A DNA stretch of 64,000 bases, taken from the NCBI GenBank assembly GCA_963846505.1, contig CAWJWD010000001.1, positions 868,001 through 932,000 on the forward strand, given 5' to 3'. How positions within the stretch are numbered: the first letter of the stretch is position 1; every line of letters starts with the position of its first letter. The position numbers and the translations under genes were made by a program. The stretch is from JACVRW01 sp963846505. GTDB lineage: Bacteria > Actinomycetota > Thermoleophilia > Solirubrobacterales > Thermoleophilaceae. Below, piece by piece: positions 52,609 to 61,532 of this stretch. The notes beneath the pieces are model-generated. The model saw only the letters and a list, made by a program, of their open reading frames with translations, was not told the origin of the DNA and searched no databases.

Positions 52609-53812
52609 CATGACTGCCGAACGAGACCTCGCGAGCGTGGAGGAAGCGCTCTCCGCGCACGCCGTCACCGCGACCGATCCCGACCGACGCGAGCTGCAGG
52701 AGCTGGCGCTGGCGCTGCAGCTGGAATGCGCGGCGGAACCCGATCCCGCGTTCTCGGCCAAGCTGCACGAGCGAGTCGCGGCGGACTTCCCATCCGCCTC
52801 CCCGTCGGTGAAGGATCGCCTCCAGAGCCTCCTCCTCCGATCGGGGGCGTGGTCGTCGAGCGACCTGCTCGCCGGCGGCGGCATGGTCGCCGCGCTGCTG
52901 GTCGCGATCGTGATCGCCGTGTCCTTCACCGGCGACACGTCGAGCAACGACGGTGCGGGCGGTGGCACGCGCGACGACGGTGCGGTGCTGCAGGCGCCCG
53001 GCGACGCGGGCGGAGGGGCCGCCCCGGACACGGGCGCGGCCGAGCTGGCGCCCTCCGCGCCGTCCGGCGACAGCGCCCGCTCGATCGCACCGGCCGTTCC
53101 CCCCTCTCGTGGCGGAAGCGGCTTCAGCCCCGGACGCGAGCAGCGCATCGCGCGCAGCGCAGCGCTCGCGCTCGAGGCCCCGGCGGACGAGCTCGACACG
53201 CTCGCCGAGCGGGTGACCGCCGTCACCGACCGCTACCGCGGCTACGTGCTGAGCTCGTCCGTGACCGCCGGCGACGAGGACGAGGCGGGCGGCACGCTGG
53301 AGCTGCGCATCCCCGCGACGAACCTGCGCGCCGCGATCGGCGACCTCTCCAAGCTCGCCACCGTGCGTTCCAGCACCCAGGGCGGCGAGGACGTGACCGG
53401 CCGCTTCGTCAGCGCCCGCGATCGCCTCGACGCCGCGCGCGCCGAGCGGGTGGGCCTGCTGCGGCGCCTGGCGCAGGCCGACACGAACGCCGAGGCCGAG
53501 AGCATCCGCGCCCGGCTCGACCTCGTGGCGCGAGAGATCGGCGGCCTGCGGGACCAGCTGCGGCAGCTGCGGCTGCGTACGAACTACGCCGCCGTCGACG
53601 TCACGCTGAGCCCGCCGGACGACGAGGCCGGCACGGCCGCGCCCAGCTCGACCGAGGACGCCTTCGACGACGCGCTCGGCTCGCTCGTCGGCGCGCTCAA
53701 CCTCGGGCTGCGGCTGCTCGGCGTCGCGCTGCCGCTCGGGCTCGTCGCGCTGCTCGCGTGGTCGCCGGCTCGAGCGCTGCGGCGTCGCCGGCGCGAGTCC
53801 GCCCTCGCCTGA
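52595..53812 (+). CDS. DUF4349 membrane protein, putative anti-sigma factor
   Basis: A 405-residue protein. Residues 1-85 are a cytoplasmic helical segment (SVEEALSAHAVTATDPDRRE and on), followed by a helix (GGGMVAALLVAIVIAVSFTG, about 92-112). A Gly/Pro-rich linker leads to an extracytoplasmic DUF4349 domain (RSAALALEAPADELDTLAER to a coiled coil ESIRARLDLVAREIGGLRDQ), then a C-terminal helix (LGVALPLGLVALLAW) and a basic end. DUF4349 proteins are often paired with ECF sigma factors. The overlap with the sigma gene and the topology suggest that the N-terminus holds the sigma factor; no ZAS zinc motif is present, so this is inference. Confidence 0.75.
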   Translation: MTELDMTAERDLASVEEALSAHAVTATDPDRRELQELALALQLECAAEPDPAFSAKLHERVAADFPSASPSVKDRLQSLLLRSGAWSSSDLLAGGGMVAALLVAIVIAVSFTGDTSSNDGAGGGTRDDGAVLQAPGDAGGGAAPDTGAAELAPSAPSGDSARSIAPAVPPSRGGSGFSPGREQRIARSAALALEAPADELDTLAERVTAVTDRYRGYVLSSSVTAGDEDEAGGTLELRIPATNLRAAIGDLSKLATVRSSTQGGEDVTGRFVSARDRLDAARAERVGLLRRLAQADTNAEAESIRARLDLVAREIGGLRDQLRQLRLRTNYAAVDVTLSPPDDEAGTAAPSSTEDAFDDALGSLVGALNLGLRLLGVALPLGLVALLAWSPARALRRRRRESALA

Positions 53813-53882
53813 GCGCGTCGAACTGCCCTTGCCCCTTCAGGGCGCGATGGGAACCGGCGTGGAATGCGGCCGGGCAGAGCCG

Positions 53883-55118
53883 CTAGGCCTCGCGCTCGAC
53901 GCGCACGGAGAAGCCCTCCTTGCGCGCCGCGGCGAGCAGCGACTCGTTGTTGGCCGCGCCGCGCGTCTGCAGCACGAGCTTGATCGCGGTCTCGCGCACG
54001 TGCAGGTCGAGGCCGTCGCGCAGATGCTCGACGTCGACGACGTTGGCGCCCTCGTCGGCGGCCACTCTCAGCAGCGTCGCGAGCGCCCCGGGGCGGTCCG
54101 GGATCACTGCCGAGATGATCAGCCGCCGGCCCGCGGCGGTCTCGCCGAGCCGAATGCACTCGGCCAGCAGCGTCGCGTCGACGTTGCCGCCGGACAGCAC
54201 CACGCAGACCTCGCCGCTGGCCGGCGCGGCGATGCGACCGCCCATCAGCGCGGCGACGCCGACCGCGCCGGCGCCCTCGACCACGAGCTTCGAGCGCTCG
54301 AGCAGCAGCACCATCGCCTGGGCGACCTCATCGTCTGTGACGGTCACCACCTCGTCGACGTAGCGGTCGACCAGCGGCAGCGTGAAGTCGCCCGGCCGCT
54401 TGACGGCGATGCCGTCGCAGATCGTGTTCGCCGAGCGCGCGCCGACCGGCCGGTGCGCCGCCAGCGAGTCGATGTAGGGCGCGCACGCCTCCGCCTGCAC
54501 GCCGACCACGCGCGCGTCGGGCAGCACCGAGGCGAGCGCGATCCCGACGCCGCTCGCGAGGCCGCCGCCGCCGAGCGGCACCACCACCAGGCGCACCTGC
54601 GGCAGCTGGCGCGCCAGCTCGAGCCCGACGGTCCCCTGACCGGCGACCACCTCCGGGTGGTCGAAGGCGGGCACGAGCGTCAGGCCCTCCGCCTCGGCCA
54701 GCCGCTTGGCCTCCGTTCCCGCCTCGTCGTAGGCGCCCTCCACCAGCCGCACCTCGCCCCCGTACCGGCGCACCGCCTCGACCTTCGCCAGCGGGGCGTG
54801 CGCGGGCATCACGAGCACGGCACGGGCGCCGGCCTCGCGCGCCGCGAACGCGACCGCCTGGGCGTGGTTGCCGGCACTCGGCGCCACGACGCCGCGCGCC
54901 AACTGCTGCTCCGACAGGCGACCGATCATGTACGACGCCCCGCGCGCCTTGAACGAACCGGTCAGCTGCAGGCTCTCCGCCTTCAGCGAAACGCGTGCCC
55001 CGACACGCCGGGAGAGCTCTCCCGCGCCGAGGACGGGCGTCTCGCGCACCTTGCCTGCGAGCTGCCGGGCAGCTTCCTCGACGTCGTGCGCGGTGACGGC
55101 CTCTGGGACGACGGCCAT
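53883..55118 (-). CDS. ilvA: Threonine ammonia-lyase with ACT domain
   Basis: A 411-residue fold-type II PLP enzyme. The PLP lysine is in TGSFKARGASYM, the phosphate-binding loop is VPLGGGGLASG, and VAPSAGNHAQAVA is typical of serine/threonine dehydratases. The C-terminal ACT-like domain (about 330-411, LIISAVIPDRPGALATLLRV) matches the single-ACT form found in actinobacteria. It converts threonine to 2-oxobutanoate, the first step to isoleucine, or degrades threonine. The start at 55116-55118 is 22 bases from the divergent Crp-type regulator gene, so their promoters overlap. Confidence 0.9.
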   Translation of the reverse strand: MAVVPEAVTAHDVEEAARQLAGKVRETPVLGAGELSRRVGARVSLKAESLQLTGSFKARGASYMIGRLSEQQLARGVVAPSAGNHAQAVAFAAREAGARAVLVMPAHAPLAKVEAVRRYGGEVRLVEGAYDEAGTEAKRLAEAEGLTLVPAFDHPEVVAGQGTVGLELARQLPQVRLVVVPLGGGGLASGVGIALASVLPDARVVGVQAEACAPYIDSLAAHRPVGARSANTICDGIAVKRPGDFTLPLVDRYVDEVVTVTDDEVAQAMVLLLERSKLVVEGAGAVGVAALMGGRIAAPASGEVCVVLSGGNVDATLLAECIRLGETAAGRRLIISAVIPDRPGALATLLRVAADEGANVVDVEHLRDGLDLHVRETAIKLVLQTRGAANNESLLAAARKEGFSVRVEREA

Positions 55119-55140
55119 GTCCCGTGAGATTATGCGCCCC

Positions 55141-55833
55141 ATGCCGAACGGGGAGGAGACGGCTCGCCTACTGGCGCGCACCGAGGTCTTCGGCGGTCTC
55201 GAGGAACGCGAGCTGAGCGCGGTCGCCCAGGTGGCGGTCCCACGCAACTGGGAGCGCGGGGAGGTGATCTTCCGCGAGGGCGACCAGGGGGACACGTGCT
55301 TCCTGATCCGCACCGGCGCGGTCGTGCTCACCCGGGACCATCAGGACGGCCGCACGATCGCCCTCTCCGAGCTGCGCACGGGCGACATGTTCGGCGAGCT
55401 GGCGCTGTTCCGGCACGAGTCGCGCTCGGCGACCGCGGAGGCGATCGAGGAGACCGCCGCCGTCGCGCTGCTGGGGCCGGACATGGAGGGCTTGATCCGC
55501 CGCAATCCCGACATCGCGCTGAAGCTGCTGGCGGTGCTCTCCGAGCGCGTGCGCCGTACCAACGACCGTCTCTTCCAACAGTCCTTCCAGACCGTCGCCG
55601 GCCGTGTGGCCAGCGCGCTGCTCGGGCAGGCCGAGTCGCGTCAGGCGGAGGGGGCCCCCGACGAGGACGTGCTGATCCGCGCCACCCAGGCCGAGATCGC
55701 CAATCTCGCCGGCACCTCGCGCGAGAGCGCCAGCCGCTTCCTCGCCACGCTCGAGCGTGCCGGCGTCGTCAGCCTCGGTCGCGGGAAGGTGACCGTGCAT
55801 GAGCCCGATCGGCTCCGGAACTACATCCACTGA
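55141..55833 (+). CDS. Crp/Fnr-family transcriptional regulator
   Basis: A 230-residue regulator. The cyclic-nucleotide-binding fold covers residues about 15-125 (EREGDQGDTCFLIRTG-type FREGDQGDTCFLIRTGAVVL, then MFGELALFRHESRSATAEAI). The C-terminal Crp helix-turn-helix has ATQAEIANLAGTSRESASRF followed by LATLERAGVVSLGRGKVTVH. The FGELALF segment with R in ESRSA resembles the cAMP pocket of Crp. Start at ATG 55141 or the in-frame ATG at 55132. The 3' end overlaps pcm by 35 bases. It may control the divergent threonine ammonia-lyase gene. Confidence 0.85.
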   Translation: MPNGEETARLLARTEVFGGLEERELSAVAQVAVPRNWERGEVIFREGDQGDTCFLIRTGAVVLTRDHQDGRTIALSELRTGDMFGELALFRHESRSATAEAIEETAAVALLGPDMEGLIRRNPDIALKLLAVLSERVRRTNDRLFQQSFQTVAGRVASALLGQAESRQAEGAPDEDVLIRATQAEIANLAGTSRESASRFLATLERAGVVSLGRGKVTVHEPDRLRNYIH

Positions 55834-56455
55834 TCTTCGCGCGCGCATGGTGGAGCGCCAGCTGCGGCGGCGCGGGATCGAGGACGAGCGGGTGCTGGAG
55901 GCGATGGGCGCGGTGCCACGCGAGCTGTTCGTGCCCGAGCACCTGCGCCGCCGCGCCTACCGCGACGGCGCGCTGCAGATCGGCGCCGGCCAGACCATCT
56001 CGCAGCCGTGGATCGTGGCGCGGATGGCCGAGTTGCTCGAGCTGCGCGGCGACGAGCGCGTGCTGGAGGTCGGCACCGGCTCGGGCTACGCGGCCGCGGT
56101 GCTGGGGGTACTCGCCCGCGAGGTGATCACGGTCGAGCGCCATGAGTCGCTCGCGCGCGACGCAGCCGCGCTGCTGGCACGGCTCGGCCTGGAGAACGTC
56201 GCGGTGCGCGTCGGCGACGGCTCGCTCGGCGCACCCGACGAGGCGCCGTTCGACGCCATCTCGGTCAGCGCCGCGGCGGCCGGCGAACCGCCGCCTGCGC
56301 TGCTCGAGCAGCTCCGGCCACGGGGCACGCTCGTGTGCCCCGTCGAGCGCGACGGGGAGGAGCTGCTGGTGCGCTACCGCGACGGCCACGCAGAGCCGAT
56401 CGTGCCGGTCCGCTTCGTACCGCTGGTGGAGGAGGGAGAGCGAGACGACGCATGA
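55799..56455 (+). CDS. pcm: Protein-L-isoaspartate O-methyltransferase
   Basis: A 218-residue SAM methyltransferase. The family motifs are MVERQLRRRGIEDERVLEAM, VPRELFVPEHLRRRAYRDGA, IGAGQTISQPWIVARMAELL, VLEVGTGSGYAAAVLGVLA and the C-terminal LVCPVERDGEELLV. It repairs isoaspartyl residues in damaged proteins. The gene starts within the 3' end of the Crp-type gene and its stop overlaps the next start (ATGA), so it is in an operon Crp-pcm-Nudix-ASCH. Confidence 0.9.
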   Translation: MSPIGSGTTSTDLRARMVERQLRRRGIEDERVLEAMGAVPRELFVPEHLRRRAYRDGALQIGAGQTISQPWIVARMAELLELRGDERVLEVGTGSGYAAAVLGVLAREVITVERHESLARDAAALLARLGLENVAVRVGDGSLGAPDEAPFDAISVSAAAAGEPPPALLEQLRPRGTLVCPVERDGEELLVRYRDGHAEPIVPVRFVPLVEEGERDDA

Positions 56456-56889
56456 GCGAGCGGCCGCCGGTCAAGCGCGAGTTCTCCGCCGGCGGCGTGG
56501 TCGTGCGCCGCATGCGCGGGCGCCCCTTCACCGCCGTGGTGCGCGTGCGCGAGGACCGGCTGGCGCTGCCGAAGGGTCACCCCGACGAGGGCGAGTCGAT
56601 GGTCGACGCCGCGCGGCGCGAGGTGCGCGAGGAGGCCGGCATCGTCGTGGCCGAGCCGGCCGAGAAGCTCGGCGACGTGCGCTACTGGTACCAGTGGCAG
56701 GGCGAGCGCATCTTCAAGGTGGTCAGCTTCTACCTCTTCCGCTACCGCTCCGGCAGCGTGCGCGACCACGACGACGAGGTCCTCTCGGCCGAATGGATTC
56801 CACTCGAGGACGCACCGCGGCTGCTGGCCTACTCCGGCGAGCGCAAGATGGCCAAGGCCGCGCTGTCCAAGCTGGCTCCCGGCCGATAG
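56452..56889 (+). CDS. Nudix hydrolase
   Basis: A 145-residue Nudix protein. The Nudix box GHPDEGESMVDAARREVREE followed by AGIV fits G-x5-E-x7-R-E-x2-E-E-x-G. The N-terminus KREFSAGGVVVRRM and the later WYQWQGERIFKVVSFYLFRY are typical of the MutT/Ap4A-type subgroup with a protein-specific insertion. It hydrolyses a nucleoside-diphosphate-linked compound; which one is unknown. The start overlaps the pcm stop. Confidence 0.85.
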   Translation: MSERPPVKREFSAGGVVVRRMRGRPFTAVVRVREDRLALPKGHPDEGESMVDAARREVREEAGIVVAEPAEKLGDVRYWYQWQGERIFKVVSFYLFRYRSGSVRDHDDEVLSAEWIPLEDAPRLLAYSGERKMAKAALSKLAPGR

Positions 56890-56899
56890 GCTGCCCGGC

Positions 56900-57298
56900 G
56901 TGTTCGTGCTCAACTTCTACTCGCCCGTCTTCATCGACCAGCTGAAGCGGGGCCGCAAGACGGCGACGATCCGTCTCGGCGACAAGAGCAAGAAGTACCG
57001 CAAGGGCGAGGTGGTGATGATCACCGTCGGCTTCCAGCACTCGCCGCGCGAGAAGATCTTCGAGGCCGTGATCGACTCCGTCGAGGTCAAGAAGGTCGAG
57101 GAGCTCTCGCGGCGCGACATCGAGCACGACAACCCCGAGTTCCGCCGCCTCGACGAGATGGTCCACTTCCTCGAGCAGATCTACGGCCGCAAGGTCGCGC
57201 TCGACGACGCCGTGACCGTGGTGCGCTTCTCCCAGATCTCCGACCGGCCGTCCGAGATTCGCGAGCGCATGCGCCCTGACGCGCCCGCGCAGAACTAG
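56900..57298 (+). CDS. ASCH-domain protein
   Basis: A 132-residue protein starting with GTG. The first half (VLNFYSPVFIDQLKRGRKTA, TIRLGDKSKKYRKGEVVMIT) is an ASCH domain, a PUA-like fold that binds RNA; a lysine/arginine-rich face is evident. The C-terminal part (FLEQIYGRKVALDDAVTVVR) has no further domain. Exact role unknown; related proteins bind RNA or hydrolyse modified nucleosides. It is the last gene of the Crp-pcm-Nudix run and lies before the heat-shock operon. Confidence 0.7.
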   Translation: MFVLNFYSPVFIDQLKRGRKTATIRLGDKSKKYRKGEVVMITVGFQHSPREKIFEAVIDSVEVKKVEELSRRDIEHDNPEFRRLDEMVHFLEQIYGRKVALDDAVTVVRFSQISDRPSEIRERMRPDAPAQN

Positions 57299-57342
57299 TC
57301 CCCCGCCCGTTCACGGAGCAGTAACCACACCGCCCTTGGAGG

Positions 57343-57369
57343 TTGGCACTCTCTTCGCTAGAGTGCCAA
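57343..57369. promoter_or_regulatory. CIRCE operator 1
   Basis: TTGGCACTC-N9-GAGTGCCAA, a near-consensus CIRCE (TTAGCACTC-N9-GAGTGCTAA) bound by the HrcA repressor, upstream of groES. Confidence 0.9.
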
Positions 57370-57372
57370 CGG

Positions 57373-57399
57373 TCGGCACTCTCGAGTTGAGAGTGCCAA
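57373..57399. promoter_or_regulatory. CIRCE operator 2
   Basis: TCGGCACTC-N9-GAGTGCCAA, a second CIRCE 3 bases after the first. Together the two sites should give tight HrcA repression of groESL. Confidence 0.85.
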
Positions 57400-57432
57400 A
57401 TCCCCTAAGAGTGCAGACGGAGGTAACTGCCC

Positions 57433-57726
57433 ATGAAGCTTCAGCCTCTGGGTGATCGCCTGATCGTGAAGGCGATCGAGGAAGAGGAGACGACCGCGAG
57501 CGGCATCGTGCTCCCGGAGACCGCGAAGGAGAAGCCGCAGCGCGGCACCGTCCTCGCAGTCGGTGACGGGAAGTGGGACGAGGATGGCGAGAAGCGCATC
57601 CCGCTCGACGTGAGCGCAGGGGACGAGGTCCTCTACTCCAAGTACGGCGGCACGGAGATCCAGGTGGAGGGCGACGACCTGCTCGTGCTCCGGGAGTCGG
57701 ACGTGCTCGCCAAGGTCGCGGGCTAA
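57433..57726 (+). CDS. groES: Co-chaperonin GroES
   Basis: A 97-residue Cpn10. It begins MKLQPLGDRLIVKAIEEEET, has the mobile-loop segment TASGIVLPETAKEKPQRGTV, and ends DDLLVLRESDVLAKVAG. It caps GroEL during protein folding. A GGAGG ribosome-binding site precedes the ATG. Repression by HrcA through the two CIRCE sites upstream is expected. groEL follows after 18 bases. Confidence 0.95.
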   Translation: MKLQPLGDRLIVKAIEEEETTASGIVLPETAKEKPQRGTVLAVGDGKWDEDGEKRIPLDVSAGDEVLYSKYGGTEIQVEGDDLLVLRESDVLAKVAG

Positions 57727-57744
57727 GGAAGGAATCGGAGAGAC

Positions 57745-59376
57745 ATGGCTCACAAGGAGCTCAAGTACGACGCCCAGGCACGTGGCGCGCTGGAGGCCGG
57801 CGTCAACGCCGTCGCCAACGCCGTCAAGGTGACCCTGGGTCCCAAGGGACGCTACGTCGTCATCGACAAGAAGTTCGGCGCACCCACCATCACCAACGAC
57901 GGCGTCTCGATCGCGCGTGAGATCGAGATCGAGGATCCGTTCGAGAACCAGGGCGCGCAGCTCGTACGCGAGGTGGCCACCGCCACCAACGACGTCGCGG
58001 GCGACGGCACCACCACCGCCACCGTGCTGGCTCAGGCGATGGTGCGCGAGGGCCTCAAGAACGTGGCCGCCGGTGCAAACCCGCTCGCGCTCAAGCGCGG
58101 CATCGAGAAGGCCGTGGACCAGGTCGTCGAGAACATCGGCAAGCAGGCCACCGCCATCTCGGGCAAGGACCAGATCGCCCGCGTGGCAGCCATCTCGGCC
58201 GCCGACGACGAGATCGGCGACGTGATCGCCGACGCGATCGACAAGGTCGGCAAGGACGGCGTGGTCAACGTCGAGGAGGGCCAGACCTTCGGCATGGACC
58301 TCGAGTTCACCGAGGGCATGCAGTTCGACAAGGGCTACATCTCGCCCTACATGGTCACCGACCAGGACCGCATGGAGGCCGTGCTCGAGGATCCGTACAT
58401 CCTCATCGCGAACCAGAAGATCGGTTCCGTGCGCGACATCCTGCCGGTGCTGGAGCAGGTCATCCAGTCGGGCAAGCCGATCCTGGTGATCGCCGAGGAC
58501 GTCGAGGGCGAGTCCCTCGCGACCTTCGTGGTCAACAAGCTGCGCGGCACCTTCACCGGCGTCGCGGTCAAGGCACCGGGCTTCGGCGATCGCCGCAAGC
58601 GCATGCTGGAGGACATCGCGATCCTCACCGGCGGCGAGGTGATCACCGAGGAGATGGGCCTCAAGCTCGAGAACACGCAGCTCTCGCAGCTCGGTCGCGC
58701 CCGTCGCGTCGTCGTGGCGAAGGACACCACCACGATCGTCGACGGCGCCGGCGACACCACCGCCATCAAGGGCCGCATCAACCAGATCAAGGCCGAGATC
58801 GAGAACACCGACTCGGACTTCGACCGCGAGAAGCTGCAGGAGCGGCTTGCCAAGCTCGCGGGCGGTGTGGCGGTCGTGAAGGTCGGCGCTGCCACCGAGA
58901 CGGAGATGAAGGAGAAGAAGCACCGCGTCGAGGACGCGCTGCAGGCCACCCGCGCCGCCCTCGAGGAGGGCATCGTGCCGGGCGGCGGCACCGCGCTGCT
59001 CGTGGCGCAGAAGGCGATCCAGGTCGACGCCTTCGAGGGCGACCAGCAGACCGGCGCGCGCATCGTGCACCGCTCGCTGGAGGAGCCGCTGCGTCAGCTC
59101 GCCGACAACGCCGGGCTCGAGGGCTCGGTCGTCGTCAACGACGTGCGCAAGACCAAGGGCAAGAACCAGGGCCTCAACGCCGACACCGGCGAGATCGTCG
59201 ATCTCGTCGCCGCCGGCGTGATCGACCCGGCCATGGTGACCCGCTCCGCGCTGCAGAACGCGGCGTCGATCGCCAAGAACATCCTCACCACGGAGGCGAT
59301 CGTGGCCGAGATGCCGGAGAAGGACGGCGGCGGCATGCCCGCCGGCATGCCGGGCGGCATGGACGGCATGATGTAG
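57745..59376 (+). CDS. groEL: Chaperonin GroEL
   Basis: A 543-residue Hsp60. Diagnostic regions are AVKVTLGPKGRYVVIDKKFG, TNDVAGDGTTTATVLAQAMV (ATP site) and VPGGGTALLVAQKAIQ. The C-terminal tail is Gly-Met-rich (GGGMPAGMPGGMDGMM), as in canonical essential GroELs, as opposed to His-rich or other paralogue tails. It is the second gene of the CIRCE-controlled operon, followed by a strong terminator. Confidence 0.97.
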   Translation: MAHKELKYDAQARGALEAGVNAVANAVKVTLGPKGRYVVIDKKFGAPTITNDGVSIAREIEIEDPFENQGAQLVREVATATNDVAGDGTTTATVLAQAMVREGLKNVAAGANPLALKRGIEKAVDQVVENIGKQATAISGKDQIARVAAISAADDEIGDVIADAIDKVGKDGVVNVEEGQTFGMDLEFTEGMQFDKGYISPYMVTDQDRMEAVLEDPYILIANQKIGSVRDILPVLEQVIQSGKPILVIAEDVEGESLATFVVNKLRGTFTGVAVKAPGFGDRRKRMLEDIAILTGGEVITEEMGLKLENTQLSQLGRARRVVVAKDTTTIVDGAGDTTAIKGRINQIKAEIENTDSDFDREKLQERLAKLAGGVAVVKVGAATETEMKEKKHRVEDALQATRAALEEGIVPGGGTALLVAQKAIQVDAFEGDQQTGARIVHRSLEEPLRQLADNAGLEGSVVVNDVRKTKGKNQGLNADTGEIVDLVAAGVIDPAMVTRSALQNAASIAKNILTTEAIVAEMPEKDGGGMPAGMPGGMDGMM

Positions 59377-59425
59377 CCAGCCGCTCCGCAATCGCGCGCA
59401 CCGCGCGCGAAGGCAGAGTCCTTGT

Positions 59426-59451
59426 GAGGGCCCCGCTCCGGCGGGGCCCTC
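59426..59451 (+). terminator. Terminator after groEL
   Basis: GAGGGCCCCGC (59426-59436), loop TCCG, GCGGGGCCCTC (59441-59451): a perfect 11-bp stem 49 bases after the groEL stop, followed by a modestly T-containing stretch. Confidence 0.85.
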
Positions 59452-59479
59452 GCTCGTTCTCGGCCCGGCCGCGCCGAGC

Positions 59480-60359
59480 TCAGGCGGCGCCGAGCACCGC
59501 GGCCATCGGCAACGGCCTGACCCCGAGCGCCTCGGCGTCCGCGCTGCCGCGCGCCGTCGTCATCGGCTCCTCCATCAACTCGGCCTCGTCCCAGGTCGCG
59601 AACACCTTCGGACCGACGACGCGCGCCAGGCCGTGCAGCGAGGCCCGTACGAGCGGCAGCGGCACGTGCGCGAGCGGGCGCCGACGTCCGGCCGAGCGCA
59701 GCGCCAGGTGGACGATGTCGTCGTAGGTGAGCGTCTGCGGGCCGGCGAGGTCGAAGCTGCGCCGCCGCGCACCGTCCGTCGCCGAGCGCGGCGACGACGC
59801 AGTCGGCGACGTCCTCTGCCCAGATCGGCTGGAACGACGCCCGGCCCGAACCGGACACCGGCAGTGCCGGCAGCCAGGAGAGCCGCTCGAGCAACGTCAG
59901 CCACGGATCGCCCGGCGTGTAGACGATCGAGGGGCTGAAGACGACCGTCTCCAGCCCCGAGCCCTCGACCGCGTCTCGCGCCAGCGCCTTGGCGCGGAAG
60001 AAGCGCGTGCGCGAGTGATGGCGCGCCTCGAGCGCCGAGAAGAAGACGAAGCGGCGCGCGCCGGCACGTTCGGCCGCGCGCACGAGCCGCAGCGTGCCGA
60101 CCGCGTTGACGTCCTCGATCGACGTGCGCGGCTGGTCGCGGATCGTCGCCGCCAGGTGCACGACGGTGTCGACGCCGCGCAGCGCGTGGCGGAAGGAGGC
60201 GGGGTTGGCGAGGTCGCCGAGCGCGATCTGCACGCGCACGCGCTGATCGCCCAGCCGGCGCGGATCGCGCACGAGGCAGCGCACGGGCTCGCCCGCGGTG
60301 GTCAAGCGGCGCAGCAGCGCGGAGCCGATCGTGCCGGTCGCGCCGGTAAGCAGGATCAT
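59480..60359 (-). pseudogene. NAD(P)-binding epimerase/NmrA-like protein with a frameshift
   Basis: The N-terminal two thirds (MILLTGATGTIGSALLRRLT, VRCLVRDPRRLGDQRVRVQI, TVVHLAATIRDQPRTSIEDV, SGRASFQPIWAEDVADCVVA) is an atypical SDR of the complex-I-subunit/NmrA type. Near 59775 one extra base in GACGGACGGTGCG shifts the frame. The other frame continues RRRSFDLAGPQTLTYDDIVH and ends LMEEPMTTARGSADAEALGV, then LRPLPMAAVLGAA-like text at 59480. With one base removed the protein would be about 290 residues and complete. It is either a fresh pseudogene or a sequencing error. Confidence 0.75.
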
Positions 60360-60440
60360 CGGAGCTGAGCCTCGTGCACGCCACCAGCCTAGGCAAAGCG
60401 GCGCCCGTCGGCGCGGCGCACGACTGCGCGGCGGCTGCGT

Positions 60441-61532
60441 CTAGGGCAGCGGCGCCGCAGTGGCGTCGCCGTCGTAGCTGCGCGCGTCGAGCACGGGCAG
60501 CGGCACCAGGCCGTCCGCGCGCTTGACGCGATCGCGACCCTCGCGCTTGGCCTCGAAGAGGGCGGCGTCAGCGGCGCGGAAGACCTCGTCGTAGCTCATC
60601 GCCTCGCCGGCCGCGCAGGCGATGCCGGCGGACAGCGTCAGCTCCACGTCGCCCGGACGCGCGTCGCGGACCGAGCGGCGCACCCGCTCGGCGATCTCGG
60701 TCGCCTCGTCGAGGGGGATGCCGGGCAGCACGATCAGGAACTCCTCGCCGCCGATCCGGTACACGAGCTCGAAGCTGCGCAGTGACTTGCGGATCTCGTA
60801 GGCGACGTCGCGCAAGACGGCGTCGCCGCGATCGTGGCCGAAGGTGTCGTTGATGTCCTTGAAGCGGTCGAGGTCGCAGAGCACGAGCGCCACCGCGCCG
60901 CCCGTCAGCTGCGCCTGCTGTTCCAACTCGAGCACGCGCGTCTCGAGCGCGGCGCGGTTGAGCAGCCCCGTGAGGGGGTCGAGGATCGCCTGGCTGCGGC
61001 TCTTGATCTCACCGCGGGCGAGCGCGTTCGTGATGGCCGTGACGGCGATCAGCAGCACGAGCGCGGCGCCGAGCGGCGTCGGATCGTCGAGGAAGGCCTG
61101 GGGATCGAAGGGAACGGTGGCCAGGATCATCGCGAGCGCGGTGATGAGCGCGCCGACCATCACGACCTGCCCGCGGAAGCGCGTCGCCGACATCGCTACG
61201 GGGATCACCAGCCACGGCAGGGCCACGCCGTAGACGCCCTTGTCGAGGGCGACGCCGACGGCGAGCAACAGCAGGATCGAGAGCTGCGCGCGAGCGGCCA
61301 GCCATTCGGGCTTCTTCGCCTTGGCCATGCGTCGGTCCAGGCTGAGCAGCTCCAGCGCACAGAGTCCCATCAGCGGCAGCGTCCACCAGCCGACCCAGGG
61401 CGCGCTGGCCACCAGCGCGACGGCGATCGCCACCGCGGCGATCGTGCGGGCCTGGCGCACGCGGTCGCCCGCCTCGAGGGCGCGGGCCCGATCCTCCTCC
61501 GTCGGGCAAAGCCAGGAGCCAGTTGCGGCCAT
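60441..61532 (-). CDS. Membrane-bound GGDEF diguanylate cyclase
   Basis: A 363-residue protein. About five helices in residues 28-170 (TIAAVAIAVALVASAPWVGW, LSILLLLAVGVALDKGVYGV, GALITALAMILATVPF, ALVLLIAVTAITNALA) form an uncharacterised sensor. The GGDEF domain (about 185-345) has DPLTGLLNRAALE, LCDLDRFKDINDTFGHDRGD and the intact catalytic RIGGEEF. The inhibitory I-site (RxxD five residues before) reads RSFE, so product feedback may be weakened. It should make c-di-GMP. No EAL domain. Confidence 0.9.
   Translation of the reverse strand: MAATGSWLCPTEEDRARALEAGDRVRQARTIAAVAIAVALVASAPWVGWWTLPLMGLCALELLSLDRRMAKAKKPEWLAARAQLSILLLLAVGVALDKGVYGVALPWLVIPVAMSATRFRGQVVMVGALITALAMILATVPFDPQAFLDDPTPLGAALVLLIAVTAITNALARGEIKSRSQAILDPLTGLLNRAALETRVLELEQQAQLTGGAVALVLCDLDRFKDINDTFGHDRGDAVLRDVAYEIRKSLRSFELVYRIGGEEFLIVLPGIPLDEATEIAERVRRSVRDARPGDVELTLSAGIACAAGEAMSYDEVFRAADAALFEAKREGRDRVKRADGLVPLPVLDARSYDGDATAAPLP

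Noticed and set aside
53820..53850. Terminator between the DUF4349 and threonine ammonia-lyase genes
   Set aside because: Only a 5-bp GCCCT/AGGGC stem with a nine-base loop; too weak to list although the convergent position would suit one.
57358..59391. Long open frame antisense to groESL
   Set aside because: Mirror of GroEL codon bias; no similarity or start signal, and it overlaps the CIRCE sites.
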